Source of the DNA: Bradyrhizobium iriomotense
Lineage (GTDB): Bacteria > Pseudomonadota > Alphaproteobacteria > Rhizobiales > Xanthobacteraceae
Assembly: GCF_030160715.1 (NCBI RefSeq)
Contig: NZ_BSOW01000008.1
Coordinates: 124,001-188,000 of the forward strand
Length of the DNA stretch: 64,000 nt
Reading direction: 5' to 3'
How positions within the stretch are numbered: position 1 is the stretch's first letter; each line of letters opens with the position of its first letter. The notes beneath the pieces were generated by a model. It made no database searches. It saw nothing but the letters and a program-made list of their open reading frames with translations, and was not told where the DNA came from. Made by a program: the position numbers and the translations under genes. Of this stretch, positions 34,379 to 42,369 are shown piece by piece.

Positions 34379-34395
34379 GTTCCCTACCAATTGTG

Positions 34396-34421
34396 TTCCG
34401 CTGTGCGGAATTAAATTCCGC
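34396..34421. promoter_or_regulatory. IclR-type operator with three TTCCGC half-sites
   Basis: TTCCGC (34396-34401), TGT, GCGGAA (34405-34410), TTAAA, TTCCGC (34416-34421): a perfect inverted pair followed by a third half-site in the spacing expected for cooperative binding. It lies between the divergent IclR and biotin carrier genes, so it could control both arms of the carboxylase locus. Confidence 0.65.
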
Positions 34422-34475
34422 TTGAAGGACACGCTACCTCAGGCATCTTGCGACGACAACAAAAAGGCGATTGGG

Positions 34476-34697
34476 ATGCCAGAAATTAAGATCGTCACGG
34501 AGGTCGCAGGACGCATCTGCGCGATTCCCGTTGAGGTTGGGAAAAGCGTCGCAGATGGCGACGACGTTGCATTCGTCGAAGCCATGAAGATGGAGATACC
34601 GGTGCCCTCGCCTGCGACAGGGACGATCGCATCGCTTCTCGTCAAGCTCGACGACGTCGTCGCCGAAGGCCAGGCAATCGCGATCATCGCGATCTGA
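34476..34697 (+). CDS. Biotinyl carrier protein of an acyl-CoA carboxylase
   Basis: 73-residue biotinyl/lipoyl-domain protein. The biotinylation site is Lys38 in VEAMKMEIPVPSP, with the mirrored GDDVAFVE and TGTIASLLVKLDDVVAEGQAIA hammerhead strands. It carries carboxybiotin between a biotin carboxylase (not in the window) and the carboxyltransferase encoded divergently at 31915. ATG 34476 gives the complete single domain; a longer frame upstream reads through the operator and is unlikely. Confidence 0.9.
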   Translation: MPEIKIVTEVAGRICAIPVEVGKSVADGDDVAFVEAMKMEIPVPSPATGTIASLLVKLDDVVAEGQAIAIIAI

Positions 34698-34816
34698 CGA
34701 TCGCTCGTCTTGCGTTGAGCTGCTCACCGCGCAATTGCGTCTACGCGTCGAACCGGCACCGTGCGATCACCTCAGCAATGGTTGCGCGCGCCCTGATTGC
34801 GTTGCAGAAGGAGGCG

Positions 34817-36667
34817 ATGAAACCGCAATCGCCCCTCGCCTCCGCTGCCTGGACCCGTTCGAAGCCGCCTTTGCTGCGGTTCCTGAACGATTGTCTCACC
34901 GAATTCTCCGCCGAGACCTCCGGTGCGGTCGCCGACTACATCCCCGAGCTCAGCAAGGCCGATCCTGCCTATTTCGGCATCAGTCTGGCCACGCTGGACG
35001 GCCATGTCTACGAGGTGGGCGACAGCCGGGTTCCCTTCACCATCCAGTCGATGTCAAAGCCCTTCGTCTTCGCGCTGGCATTGGACATGCTGGGCGCTGC
35101 GCGGGTCGAGAGCGCGATTGGCGTCGAGCCCTCCGGCGATCCCTTCAACTCGATCCGGCTCAATGCCGAGAACCACCCTTTCAACCCGATGGTCAATGCC
35201 GGTGCAATCGCCTGCACGGGGCTGATCCAGGAGAGCAAGGGCGAGGCCGCCTTCGAGGAGATCCGAAAAGCCCTCGGCCGCTTTGCCGGCCGCGAGCTGG
35301 ACGTGGACGAGGCCGTCTACACCTCCGAGAGCCAAACCGGCGATCGCAACCGTGCCATCGCCTACCTGCTGCGCACCAATGCCGTGATCAAGGACAACGT
35401 CGCTGCCGTGCTCGACGTCTATTTCCGGCAGTGCGCGGTGCTGGTCACTGCGCGCGACATTGCGGTGATGGCGGCAACGCTCGCCAACCGCGGCGTCAAT
35501 CCAGTCACCGGCGAGCAGGTGATGACGCCTTACGCGATCTCGCGGACGCTGTCGGTGATGACGTCGTCGGGCATGTACGACTATGCCGGCGAATGGATCT
35601 ACCGGATCGGCATTCCCGCCAAGAGCGGCGTCGGCGGCGGCATCCTCGCGGCCCTGCCTGCCCGGCTCGGGCTCGGCAGCTACTCGCCAAGGCTCGACAA
35701 GCACGGCAACAGCGTGCGCGGCATCAAGGTCTGCGAGGCACTGTCCTCGCATTACGACCTGCACATGCTCAACCGCAGCGACGATGCGCGCAACGCGATC
35801 ATCGCGGACTATCACATCGGTCAGAGCCCGTCGCGCCGCGTCCGCCGCCCGCAGGAGCGCGAGATCCTCACCGCTCACGAGGATGAGGTGCGCGTCATCG
35901 AGCTCGTCGGCACGCTGTCGCTCTCGGCCGTCGACTACATCTCGCGGCGGCTCGCCGCGCGGCCACGGCCGCAGATCGTCATCTTCGATCTGCACCGCGT
36001 CACTTCGACCACGCGCGCCGGCGCGCGGCTCGTCGCCGAGGCCTTCGAAGAGCTCGCCGCGCTGGGCGTCACCGTGGTCCTGTCCGGCGTCAAGCGCGCC
36101 TCGCGGGAATGGAACACGCTTCGCGAATGGACGGCTGACTTGAAGAACGTCCGCGACTTCTACCTGCTGGACACCGCGATCGAATGGGCGGAAGACCAGA
36201 TCGTCTACCGCTATGGCGGCTCGATCGATTTCCACGAAACCACCGAGTTATCCGAGCAGCCTCTGCTCGAAGGTTTGAACGATGACGAGCTGACCGATCT
36301 GGCCTCGCTCTGCACCATACGCACCTACAAGTCCGGCCAGAAGATCGTCGCGGCCGGCGATCCCGCCGATTCCCTTTTCTTCCTGCGCAGCGGCGCGGTG
36401 CACGTCACGCTGCCCGACGGCGTTCGCCTGGCGACGCTGACGGCCGGCATGGCCTTCGGCGAAATGGCGCTGCTGGAATCGACGCGCTCCGCGGACGTAC
36501 TGGCCGACATGGCGGCGACCGCCTTCGAGGTGCCGCTCAGGGATTTCGAGCGTTTTCGTCAGCAGCATCCGCACGCCAGTGAGCGCATCATGCGCAACCT
36601 GGCGCAGCTCCTCGCCGATCGGCTGATCGTTGCCAACGCCAAGGTGGATATCCTGACGTCGACGTGA
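34817..36667 (+). CDS. glsA: Three-domain glutaminase: GlsA catalytic domain, STAS domain, cyclic-nucleotide-binding domain
   Basis: 616 residues against about 310 for ordinary glutaminase A. Residues 1-330 form the serine-dependent beta-lactamase-like glutaminase: Ser78-x-x-Lys81 in QSMSKPF, NPMVNAGAIA, YDYAGEW and SGVGGGILA. About 350-465 resemble a STAS domain (VRVIELVGTLSLSAVDYI, IVIFDLHRVTSTTRAGARL). About 483-600 form a cNMP-binding domain (AAGDPADSLFFLRSGAV, LTAGMAFGEMALL). Glutamine hydrolysis is thus likely allosterically gated. ATG 34817 is chosen for the strong AAGGAGG just upstream; other in-frame starts precede it. Monocistronic, convergent with the MazG-like gene. Confidence 0.9.
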   Translation: MKPQSPLASAAWTRSKPPLLRFLNDCLTEFSAETSGAVADYIPELSKADPAYFGISLATLDGHVYEVGDSRVPFTIQSMSKPFVFALALDMLGAARVESAIGVEPSGDPFNSIRLNAENHPFNPMVNAGAIACTGLIQESKGEAAFEEIRKALGRFAGRELDVDEAVYTSESQTGDRNRAIAYLLRTNAVIKDNVAAVLDVYFRQCAVLVTARDIAVMAATLANRGVNPVTGEQVMTPYAISRTLSVMTSSGMYDYAGEWIYRIGIPAKSGVGGGILAALPARLGLGSYSPRLDKHGNSVRGIKVCEALSSHYDLHMLNRSDDARNAIIADYHIGQSPSRRVRRPQEREILTAHEDEVRVIELVGTLSLSAVDYISRRLAARPRPQIVIFDLHRVTSTTRAGARLVAEAFEELAALGVTVVLSGVKRASREWNTLREWTADLKNVRDFYLLDTAIEWAEDQIVYRYGGSIDFHETTELSEQPLLEGLNDDELTDLASLCTIRTYKSGQKIVAAGDPADSLFFLRSGAVHVTLPDGVRLATLTAGMAFGEMALLESTRSADVLADMAATAFEVPLRDFERFRQQHPHASERIMRNLAQLLADRLIVANAKVDILTST

Positions 36668-36672
36668 GGCCG

Positions 36673-36981
36673 TCAGCGGCTCGCCGCCTCGCGCAGGCGC
36701 CTGTTGATCCTGGCGGCGCTCTTGGCCAGCAAATCGGACGGCTTCTGGCCGGTCGCAGCGCACAGGCAGGCCCAGTAGTAGATGGTGTCGCCGAGCTCAT
36801 CGACGAGGCCGGCCTGATCGAGCCAGCCGTCGCGCAAGAGCTTCTTGATGTGATCGGCGACCTCGCCTGCCTCGGCCGTCAAGCCGAGACCGAGATAGGA
36901 CAGCCGCTCGTTGGTCGGGTGCTCTTCGACCTTGGCGATCGTCACAGCCCAGGCCGCGAATTCATCGATGTCCATCGGCAT
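36673..36981 (-). CDS. MazG-like nucleotide pyrophosphohydrolase
   Basis: 102-residue all-alpha NTP pyrophosphatase with the metal-binding signature split as EAGEVADHIKKLL and DELGDTIYYWACL. Members clear non-canonical or excess NTPs. ATG 36975 (MDIDEFAAW) is better placed relative to GAGGG than the ATG two codons earlier. Only five bases separate its stop from that of the convergent glutaminase gene. Confidence 0.85.
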   Translation of the reverse strand: MPMDIDEFAAWAVTIAKVEEHPTNERLSYLGLGLTAEAGEVADHIKKLLRDGWLDQAGLVDELGDTIYYWACLCAATGQKPSDLLAKSAARINRRLREAASR

Positions 36982-37001
36982 CCCTCGCCGCGTCTCGAAT
37001 T

Positions 37002-37529
37002 TTAGCCCACGACCTCCGTCACCGGCTGGAGGTCGATCTCGAACGTCTCAAGAAATTTCGACGTCATGATGTAGAAGCCGACCGAAAGCTGCAACTCGAC
37101 CAGCGCGCCCGGCGCGAGTTTTGCGGCAATCGCCTTGAAGGTCGCATCCGTCGGCTTGTTCAGCTTGACGATCTCATCCGTAAACGCGAGCGCCGCTCGC
37201 TGCGTCTCGGTAAAACATTTCGCCGCCTGCCAATTCGCAAGCGCCTCGTTCTGCTCGTCGGTCACGCCGACATTCTTGCCGATGCGCTTGTGCGCGATGA
37301 CCTCGTACGGCGCCTCGCAGAGAATCCCGGTCCGCGTGATCGCGAGTTCCCGCACGATCGGGTCGAGCTCGCCCCGGCTCCGGATCGCCCCGCCCAGCCG
37401 GCAATACTGCACGAAATAATCGGGCGAATGCGACATCATGCGGAAGATATTGGCGTTGCGATTCTTGGCGAGGATGTCGCGTGTGCGCTCGGACGCCTTG
37501 GACGAATCGGCGTAGTCGATACGGGCCAT
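37002..37529 (-). CDS. Carboxymuconolactone decarboxylase (CMD/AhpD) family protein
   Basis: 175-residue alpha-helical CMD-like protein (LDPIVRELAITRTGILCEAPYEVIAHKRIGKNVG). Only one Cys is in the active-site helix, followed by a downstream His, so the CxxC needed for an AhpD-type peroxidase is absent; a decarboxylase-like or unknown role is more likely. It is on the same strand as, and 20 bases from, the MazG-like gene. Its upstream gap of 257 bases contains no other recognisable gene. Confidence 0.82.
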   Translation of the reverse strand: MARIDYADSSKASERTRDILAKNRNANIFRMMSHSPDYFVQYCRLGGAIRSRGELDPIVRELAITRTGILCEAPYEVIAHKRIGKNVGVTDEQNEALANWQAAKCFTETQRAALAFTDEIVKLNKPTDATFKAIAAKLAPGALVELQLSVGFYIMTSKFLETFEIDLQPVTEVVG

Positions 37530-37786
37530 CAGTCACCTTGGGTGTTGGTCTTGTTGTGGTTTTTACGAAGAATTCCCGCAGAGTATTCTTGCACCGACGC
37601 AAGAGCAACATCATCGAGTCAAATTGCCGCCGTAATGCTGAACGACCTTGCAACCGTCGATATTCGCCGCGTGGGGACAAATCGCAGCGAATACTCGAGC
37701 GGGGTGTTCCGAGTAAAAAAATCTGACCGTCGCTTTGCGCAGCGCGCGCCACGATGAGTCACGCCCAAGTCTAGGGAGTAAACGGC

Positions 37787-37888
37787 ATGAAGGAAGCCAC
37801 CAGGAGGGCGGCCTCGGAAGCGTTCGCGCATATGCTGGCGGTGACGGCGATGCTCGTCATCGCCAGCATATTGTTCTACGGGCGCTGA
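37787..37888 (+). CDS. 33-residue small membrane protein
   Basis: ATG 37787 to TGA 37888. AGGGAG lies about eight bases upstream of the start. The peptide has a charged amphipathic N-terminus (MKEATRRAASEAFAHM) and one membrane segment (LAVTAMLVIASILFYG) with a final Arg. The strong ribosome-binding site, good codon use and clean topology support a real gene. Function unknown. Confidence 0.6.
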   Translation: MKEATRRAASEAFAHMLAVTAMLVIASILFYGR

Positions 37889-37897
37889 AAGAGCTTT

Positions 37898-37977
37898 CGT
37901 CGTTCCGGGGTGGTGCGTTCTTGCCAGACCCAGAATCCCGTTCCAGGTTCGGTCTGTTCGACCGCCCCCGAACGACG
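37898..37977. repeat. Imperfect hairpin repeat GTCGTTCCGGGG...CCCCGAACGAC
   Basis: Ends CGTCGTTCCGGGGTGGT and ACCGCCCCCGAACGACGG can pair with mismatches; the middle carries AGACCCAGAAT and GGTTCGGTCT as an inner stem. It follows the small membrane-protein gene and precedes the convergent DUF35 gene. Confidence 0.55.
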
Positions 37978-37988
37978 GAAACCACTCG

Positions 37989-38345
37989 TTAAACCTTTGT
38001 GAAAAACGGCACGAGCTTCCCGGCAAACGAGGCGAACTGCGCAGTGACCTCGTCGCCGATCGCGAGATCCTTCTCACCGTGCGCCATCATGCGAAAGCCC
38101 TCGGCGCAATCGACGAGCAGGATGTTGTAGGGCAGATGCGCGCGCGTCTCGGGCGTTGCGGCGCGGCAAACGAGCGAGGTGGCGTAGACCGTGCCCCTGC
38201 CGCTCGCGCGATATTCCCGCGGATCTGGCGCGCCACAGGCTGCGCAGAAGGCGCGATGGAAGTACTGCACGTCGCCGCACGACCCGCAGCGTTGATAGAC
38301 GATCGCCGCTTCGCCCTTCGTCCAGTCCGCGATTCGCGCGCTCAT
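37989..38345 (-). CDS. Zn-ribbon/OB-fold DUF35 protein, thiolase partner
   Basis: 118 residues. N-terminal rubredoxin-like zinc ribbon with Cys20-x2-Cys23 and Cys34-x2-Cys37, then an OB fold (ASGRGTVYATSLVCRA, GDEVTAQFASF). DUF35 proteins bind thiolase-fold enzymes and acyl-CoA, as in archaeal HMG-CoA synthase complexes and the ChsH2-Ltp2 steroid aldolase. Its ATG overlaps the stop codon of the thiolase-like gene (ATGA), so the two are coupled and probably form a complex. Confidence 0.88.
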   Translation of the reverse strand: MSARIADWTKGEAAIVYQRCGSCGDVQYFHRAFCAACGAPDPREYRASGRGTVYATSLVCRAATPETRAHLPYNILLVDCAEGFRMMAHGEKDLAIGDEVTAQFASFAGKLVPFFTKV

Positions 38346-39478
38346 CGCACCTGCTCCAGGAACATGCTGACATGCGAGGACAACACGCCGCCGTCACCAT
38401 GCAGCAGCGCGATCGAGGCGTCGCGGACCTGGCGGTGGCCTGCGCGCCCGGTCATCTGGAGATGCGTTTCGGCCAGATGCGCCATCGCGCCGCCGACACC
38501 GCAATGGCCGTAGCTCAGGAGACCGCCGTGGGTATTGAGCGGCATGCGGCCGTCGCGGCCAAAATATCCGGACCGTACGCGCGCGGCGGCCTCGCCGCGT
38601 CCGGCAAGGCCGAGGTCCTCCAGCAGCATCGCGAGCGTGATGGTAAAGCTGTCATAGACGGCGGCGTAACGCACGTCTGATATCGCAAGGCGTGAAGCCT
38701 GTTTCGCGCGCGCGATCGAAATCTCGGCACCAAGCTCGCTCAGCGCCGGAGCCGCAGTGACATGCTGATGCGTATGCGCCTGCGCGCAGCCGCGAATCCG
38801 CACGCCGTCCGCACCGGTCCGTTCGCTGCTGATCACGAAGGCGGCGCCGCCGTCGGACACCGGGCAGCAGTCGAGCAGCTTCAGCGGCATCGCCACGGGC
38901 TTGGATGCCATCACGTCCGCAACCGTGATCGGCTCGTGGAATTGCGCGCCGGGATGGGTGCAGGCGTGTGCGCGCATCAGCACCGCGAACTCCGCAAGAT
39001 CCTCCTCTGTCACTCCGTACTCGTGCATGTAGCGAGACGCGACGAGGCCGTAATAGGCGGGAATGGTCGGGCCGAGCGGCACCTCGTAGTCGGGATGTCC
39101 GACCTGCGCCAACGCCTGGATCGAGGCATCGCGGCTTTGCCCGGTGAGACGGTTCTCGCCGGCGACAACCAGCACATGCCGCACGACGCCGGCCTCGACC
39201 AAATGATGCGCGAGCATGGTCATGGCGAGCCCGGTCGCGCCGCCGACCTGTACCGCGTGCGCGTAGGCAGGGCGAATGCCGAAATGCTCGGCGAACACGG
39301 TCGCCAGCATGATGTGCGGCGATACCGTCGAATAGCCGCAGAGGACGCCGTCGATCTCCGCGCGCGTCAGCCCGGCATCGTCGAGCGCAAGCTGGGCCGC
39401 GCGGCTCATCAGGTCGAGCGAGGATGAGCCTTCATGCTTGCCGTAAGGCGTGAGCCCGACGCCGGTGATGAAGCTCAT
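38342..39478 (-). CDS. Thiolase-superfamily protein without the nucleophilic Cys (Ltp2-like)
   Basis: 378 residues of thiolase fold in the SCP-x/lipid-transfer branch. Where thiolases have the nucleophilic Cys, this protein reads QVGGATGLA with Gly80. The later HDxF is YDSFT (Tyr275-Asp276) and the GHPxGATG loop is GHCGVGG (His325). These changes match the Ltp2-type retro-aldolases that pair with DUF35 proteins, and the partner gene is coupled here. A C-C bond lyase on a beta-hydroxyacyl-CoA is the best guess; an inactive scaffold is possible. Confidence 0.8.
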   Translation of the reverse strand: MSFITGVGLTPYGKHEGSSSLDLMSRAAQLALDDAGLTRAEIDGVLCGYSTVSPHIMLATVFAEHFGIRPAYAHAVQVGGATGLAMTMLAHHLVEAGVVRHVLVVAGENRLTGQSRDASIQALAQVGHPDYEVPLGPTIPAYYGLVASRYMHEYGVTEEDLAEFAVLMRAHACTHPGAQFHEPITVADVMASKPVAMPLKLLDCCPVSDGGAAFVISSERTGADGVRIRGCAQAHTHQHVTAAPALSELGAEISIARAKQASRLAISDVRYAAVYDSFTITLAMLLEDLGLAGRGEAAARVRSGYFGRDGRMPLNTHGGLLSYGHCGVGGAMAHLAETHLQMTGRAGHRQVRDASIALLHGDGGVLSSHVSMFLEQVR

Positions 39479-39490
39479 GGCGCTCTCTCC

Positions 39491-40690
39491 CTACTCCGGC
39501 GGCGAACGGGTCACGCCGTCGCGTATCAGGGCCGCAATGTCGTCGGCGGAATAGCCGATCTCTTTCAGGATCTCCGCACCGTGCTCGTTCAGGCGCGGTG
39601 CGAGGCGCGACGGTTCGGCGTCGGTGTCCGACCACGTCGCGGTGACCTTCATGCTGCGGATCGGACCTTCGGTCGGATGGTTGACGACCGGAAAGAAGCC
39701 CGTCGCCTCCAGGTGCGGATCATGCAGGATCGTTTGCAAATCGTGCATCGGCATGACCGGCACGTCGGCCCTAGTCAATAGCTCGATCCATTCGGCGGTC
39801 GTGCGCGTCTCGAAGATGCGCGCGAGCTCGGCATAGACGACATCGATATTCGCAGCGCGGCCGGCAAAGGTCGCAAACCTCTCGTCGGCGCGCAGATCGT
39901 CGCGCCCCGTCGCCTCGAAAAAGCTCTGCCACTGCTTGTCGTTGTAGACGATCACACTGAGATAGCCGTCCGCGGTCTTATAGGGCCTGCGGTCGCGCGA
40001 CAAATGCCGCGCATAGCCGCCCTTGTCGAGCGGCGGCTCGAAGGTCAGCCCGCCCATGTGATCGCCCATGACGAATCCGGCCATGGTCTCGAACATCGGG
40101 ATGTCGACGCGCTGGCCGCGTCCGGTGCGGTCGCGATGCACGAGGCTGGCGCAGATCGCGCCCACCGCGGTAAGGCCGACGATGCGATCGACCAGCGCGT
40201 TCGGCACGTAGCGCGGCACGCCGTCGCCGGTCTGCGCCATCAATGCGGGCAGCGCCGTTGCACCCTGGATCAGGTCGTCATAGGCAGGCTTTGCGGCATA
40301 GGGCCCGTCCTGGCCGAAGCCGAACACGCCGGCATAGACGAGGCGCGGGTTGATCGCGGAGACCACGTCATAGCCGAGCTGAAGGCGCGCCATGGCCTGC
40401 GGCCGGACGTTGTAGACGAGAACGTCGGCGTCGCTGATGAGCCGCAGCACGGCGTCGCGCCCCGCAGGCTTCTTCAGGTCGAGGCAGATCGAGCGCTTGC
40501 TGCGATTGGTGTTGAGGAAGACCGGGCCCATGCCGGCATGGCGCATCGGGCCGATCTGCCGGGTGACGTCGCCTTCGAGCGACTCCACCTTGATGATGTC
40601 GGCACCATAGTCACCGAGCATCTGGGTCGCATACGGCCCCATCAGCACGGTGGTCATGTCGATGACCTTGATGCCCTTCAACGGCCCCAT
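39491..40690 (-). CDS. CaiB/BaiF (class III) CoA-transferase
   Basis: 399 residues; transfers CoA from an acyl-CoA donor to a free acid. Class III motifs: VIDMTTVLMGPYATQMLGDYGADIIKVE at the N-terminus, CLDLKKPAGRDAVLRLI, and the catalytic Asp in AKPAYDDLIQG. It precedes the thiolase-like and DUF35 genes on the same strand with a 12-base gap, so it may activate the substrate that they cleave. The specific acid is unknown. Confidence 0.9.
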   Translation of the reverse strand: MGPLKGIKVIDMTTVLMGPYATQMLGDYGADIIKVESLEGDVTRQIGPMRHAGMGPVFLNTNRSKRSICLDLKKPAGRDAVLRLISDADVLVYNVRPQAMARLQLGYDVVSAINPRLVYAGVFGFGQDGPYAAKPAYDDLIQGATALPALMAQTGDGVPRYVPNALVDRIVGLTAVGAICASLVHRDRTGRGQRVDIPMFETMAGFVMGDHMGGLTFEPPLDKGGYARHLSRDRRPYKTADGYLSVIVYNDKQWQSFFEATGRDDLRADERFATFAGRAANIDVVYAELARIFETRTTAEWIELLTRADVPVMPMHDLQTILHDPHLEATGFFPVVNHPTEGPIRSMKVTATWSDTDAEPSRLAPRLNEHGAEILKEIGYSADDIAALIRDGVTRSPPE

Positions 40691-40825
40691 CGTTCACTCC
40701 CGATTGCGCGGGCTGACTGCGGCCCGCGGTTTCGGCCAGCTAACTGAAGCGGCGAGGCTCAAGCAAGGGCGGCCGGCGTATGGCCGCATGCGCCGCGGGC
40801 GAGCACGGCGCGCCGCCGGCTCCGG

Positions 40826-41026
40826 TTATTTCTTCTGACGGGCTTCGCGGATCTTGAGCAGCCGGTCGAGCTCGTCGTTCTGCTGGTTGATGCGATCGGC
40901 GATACGCGCCTCGCTCTGCTCGCCGGACGCGGCGGCGGCCTGCTCGATGAGCTGCCTGATATTGCCCTCGAGGATCGCGATACGATCGTTGAGTTCGTCT
41001 AGTGACAGCGAACTATCATTGCTCAT
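40826..41026 (-). CDS. Small coiled-coil hypothetical protein
   Basis: 66 residues from ATG 41026 (GGGGAA about nine bases upstream); an upstream start adds seven residues. Almost entirely helical and heptad-like: LDELNDRIAILEGNIRQLIEQ, then RIADRINQQNDELDRLLKIRE. Charged, soluble, without Cys. The size recalls SlyX, but the sequence pattern is not convincingly SlyX. Function unknown. Confidence 0.65.
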   Translation of the reverse strand: MSNDSSLSLDELNDRIAILEGNIRQLIEQAAAASGEQSEARIADRINQQNDELDRLLKIREARQKK

Positions 41027-41144
41027 GATGCATTCCCCGGAAATCAATCAAGAGCAGGAGGGTGAGCGAACCGAAACCTGCTCACCTTGACTTAGCGCAA
41101 GGAAGGGTGGCGCGGCGCATCGCGCCTTCGCCTGCCCTTACCGG

Positions 41145-42320
41145 TTACTTCAACGGCTCCAGGACGGAAACGTAGTTGGCCACGGCCGCGCCGCCCATGT
41201 TGAAGATGCCGCCCAGCCTGGCGTTCCTGATCTGCATGCCCTCAGGCGCCTGGCCTGCAAGCTGCATCGCGGTCATCACATGCATGGAGACGCCGGTGGC
41301 GCCGATCGGATGGCCCTTCGACTTGAGCCCGCCGGACGGATTGACCGGCAGCTTGCCGTCCTTCAGCGTCCAGCCTTCCTTGATGGCGCGGGCGCCCTGC
41401 CCCTTCGGCGTCAGGCCCATCGCTTCATATTCGATCAACTCGGCGACCGTGAAGCAGTCATGGGTCTCGACGAAAGAGAGGTCGGCGAGCGACACGCCGG
41501 CCTTCTCCAGCGCGCGCTGCCAGGCGACCGTGCAGCCCTCGAACTGGAGGATGTCGCGCTTGCTCATCGGCAGGAAATCCTGGGCGTGCGCGGTGGCGCG
41601 GAAGCCGATCGACTTGCCCATGCCCTTGGCGGTCTCGGCATCGGCCAAGACCAGCGCGGCGGCGCCGTCGGACACCAGCGAGCAGTCGGTGCGCTTCAAC
41701 GGGCCGGCGACATAGGGGTTCTTCTCGCTCTCGGCGCGGCAGAAATCGAAGCCGAAATCCTTGCGCATCTGGGCGAAGGGATTGGCGACGCCGTTCTTGT
41801 GGTTCTTGGCCGCGATCAGCGCCAGCGCATCGGACTGGTCGCCGTATTTCTGGAAGTAGGCGCTGGCGATCTTGCCGAACACGCCGGCGAAGCCGCCGAC
41901 GGTGTCGCCGTCTTCCGGCAGGTACGAGGCTTTGAGCAGGTTCTTGCCGATCTCCGGACCCGGCGTACGCGTCATCTGCTCGACGCCAACGACCAGAACG
42001 ATCCTGGCAGCGCCGGCCGCGATCGCGCGCAGGCCCTGATGCACCGCGGCCGAGCCCGTGGCGCAAGCATTCTCGACGCGGGTCGCCGGCTTGAAGCGCA
42101 GATGCGGATCGGCCTGGAGCACCAGCGAGGCGGTAAAATCCTGCGGCGAGAAGCCGGCGTTGAAATGACCGAGCACGATCTCATCGACATCGCCAGCCGA
42201 AATGCCGGCGTCCGCAAGCGCCTCATTGGCGACGCGCGTGACGAGGCTTTCGACGGTCTCGGTGTCGAACTTGCCGAACGGCGTATGCGCCCATCCGACG
42301 ATGCTTCCCGCCATGGTCAT
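41145..42320 (-). CDS. Thiolase (acetyl-CoA acetyltransferase family)
   Basis: 391 residues with the complete catalytic set: nucleophilic Cys86 in VENACATGS, HDCF in VETHDCFTVAELIEYE, and His in GGLKSKGHPIGATGVS. It belongs to the SCP-x-like thiolase branch. Probably cleaves a 3-ketoacyl-CoA in the same catabolic route as the CoA-transferase and DUF35/thiolase-like pair nearby. ATG 42314 (two codons later) is an alternative start. Confidence 0.9.
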   Translation of the reverse strand: MTMAGSIVGWAHTPFGKFDTETVESLVTRVANEALADAGISAGDVDEIVLGHFNAGFSPQDFTASLVLQADPHLRFKPATRVENACATGSAAVHQGLRAIAAGAARIVLVVGVEQMTRTPGPEIGKNLLKASYLPEDGDTVGGFAGVFGKIASAYFQKYGDQSDALALIAAKNHKNGVANPFAQMRKDFGFDFCRAESEKNPYVAGPLKRTDCSLVSDGAAALVLADAETAKGMGKSIGFRATAHAQDFLPMSKRDILQFEGCTVAWQRALEKAGVSLADLSFVETHDCFTVAELIEYEAMGLTPKGQGARAIKEGWTLKDGKLPVNPSGGLKSKGHPIGATGVSMHVMTAMQLAGQAPEGMQIRNARLGGIFNMGGAAVANYVSVLEPLK

Positions 42321-42369
42321 TCTCCTCAGGTCTTCCCTGCCCGATTCTTAGCCCATCGGGCCCAAGACT

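Noticed and set aside
40826..41026. SlyX identity for the small coiled-coil protein
   Set aside because: Size and helicity agree, but the expected SlyX start and Pro-rich tail are missing.
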